5,756 bases of DNA. Source: Pseudomonadota bacterium. GTDB taxonomy: Bacteria > Pseudomonadota > Gammaproteobacteria > Acidiferrobacterales > Acidiferrobacteraceae. Position 1 is the first letter of the stretch. Each line of letters starts with the position of its first letter. Both the position numbers and the translations under genes were made by a program. Positions 5,309 through 5,756 of the stretch are shown piece after piece. Location of the stretch: contig JAJYPQ010000287.1 in assembly GCA_021795255.1 (NCBI GenBank), forward strand, positions 1-5,756, given 5' to 3'. The notes beneath the pieces were generated by a model. That model was not told the DNA's origin. It was given only the letters and a program-made list of their open reading frames with translations, and searched no databases.

Positions 5309-5756
5309 TGGGAAGGGTCGGCGTTCGGTTGCTCTGGATCAGCCTCTGGGCAATCCTTGGTTTGGTGGAATTAGCGCAGGCGCGCCTGTTGCCGCCCGAT
5401 CAGGCGTTTGGCTTTACCGCTGTGCTGGCACCGCACCACCGTATTGATGTCCGCTGGCGAGTGGCACCGGGCTATCACCTCTATCGCCGCCACGTGCACG
5501 TGCAGATTCGCCCGGCACCCGTGACCCTGGGATCTTATCAGCTGCCGCGGGGACGACGGCTCGTACTCCCAGGCCTAGGGAGCATACCGGTCTATTTTCA
5601 GTCCGTTGCCTTGACCCTACCCTACCATCTGCAGGGCGCCGTACCGGCGGTGCTTGTCGTGACCAGTCGCTATCAGGGCTGCGCCAACACCGGGATCTGT
5701 TATCCACCGATCACTACGACGGTGGCGTTGCGGCGGCCTGTGGGCCCGTCGCCGAG
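5308..5756 (+). CDS. dsbD: DsbD N-terminal domain, 3' end outside window
   Basis: The open frame starts at ATG 5308, sharing one base with the dsbG stop (TAATG), and runs off the window end: 149 codons visible. Residues 1-25 form a signal peptide (hydrophobic core LLWISLWAILGLV, cleavage after AQA). The next part matches the DsbD alpha domain: LLPPDQAFGF (27-36), RWRVAPGYHLYR (49-60), and the reactive pair in YQGCANTGICYPP (Cys125 and Cys131; E. coli has YQGCADAGFCYPP). DsbD carries electrons from cytoplasmic thioredoxin across the inner membrane to periplasmic partners such as DsbC and DsbG; the membrane and C-terminal thioredoxin domains would follow beyond the window. Adjacency to dsbG implies co-transcription and probable redox partnership. 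A weak AAGAG lies 9 nt before the start, so translation is probably coupled. A shorter DsbD-like (ScsB-type) protein cannot be excluded without the missing part. Confidence 0.92.
   Translation, partial: MGRVGVRLLWISLWAILGLVELAQARLLPPDQAFGFTAVLAPHHRIDVRWRVAPGYHLYRRHVHVQIRPAPVTLGSYQLPRGRRLVLPGLGSIPVYFQSVALTLPYHLQGAVPAVLVVTSRYQGCANTGICYPPITTTVALRRPVGPSP

Noticed and set aside
5414..5707. Minus-strand 97-codon frame opposite dsbD
   Set aside because: The plus strand encodes the DsbD N-terminal domain with its reactive cysteine pair, so this frame is a shadow.
1..5756. CRISPR array, tRNA/rRNA or insertion sequence
   Set aside because: No regularly spaced direct repeats, no cloverleaf-like sequence and no transposase motifs were seen on either strand.

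Overview
This 5.8 kb window is GC-rich and densely coding, with AGGAG-type ribosome binding sites. The TopA, DsbG and DsbD homologues and the DUF692/DUF2063 pair point to a proteobacterium, most likely gammaproteobacterial or Acidithiobacillia-like. That is an inference from protein character; no species is claimed.

Layout. (1) Bases 1-1439, plus strand: the 3' part of topA (DNA topoisomerase I), from just before the catalytic tyrosine through four C-terminal zinc ribbons. (2) 1440-1674: a non-coding gap between converging genes, holding imperfect inverted repeats but no convincing terminator. (3) 3578 down to 1675, minus strand: a three-gene operon. It encodes a small secreted two-cysteine peptide (78 aa), a DUF692 MNIO-family multinuclear iron oxidase (BufB/HvfB type) and a DUF2063 partner protein (BufC/HvfC type). 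This is the architecture of a bufferin/HvfA-type peptide-modifying system, a RiPP metallophore pathway linked to copper handling. A candidate promoter with a perfect 7-bp-arm palindrome precedes the peptide gene. (4) About 3660-4590: 0.9 kb with no confident intact gene. It holds one 141-codon minus-strand frame with a good ribosome binding site, a hydrophobic helix in a shifted frame, and several short broken frames, and is best read as decayed coding DNA. (5) 4691-5756, plus strand: dsbG-like (short thioredoxin-fold protein with CPYC) overlapping by one base the start of dsbD (N-terminal domain only, cut by the window end). The dsbD start gives a clear open frame that runs off the window edge.

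How the genes may work together. The peptide is predicted to be exported. BufB with BufC would convert its cysteines in the cytoplasm before export, giving a metal-binding periplasmic product. DsbG and DsbD are periplasmic disulfide isomerase/reductase components. Both units therefore concern periplasmic thiol and probably metal chemistry, but they are divergent, separated by 1.1 kb, and a functional link is inference. The most interesting item is the peptide: it has only two cysteines, one in a D-G-K-C motif resembling the E-G-K-C-G unit of HvfA-like substrates.
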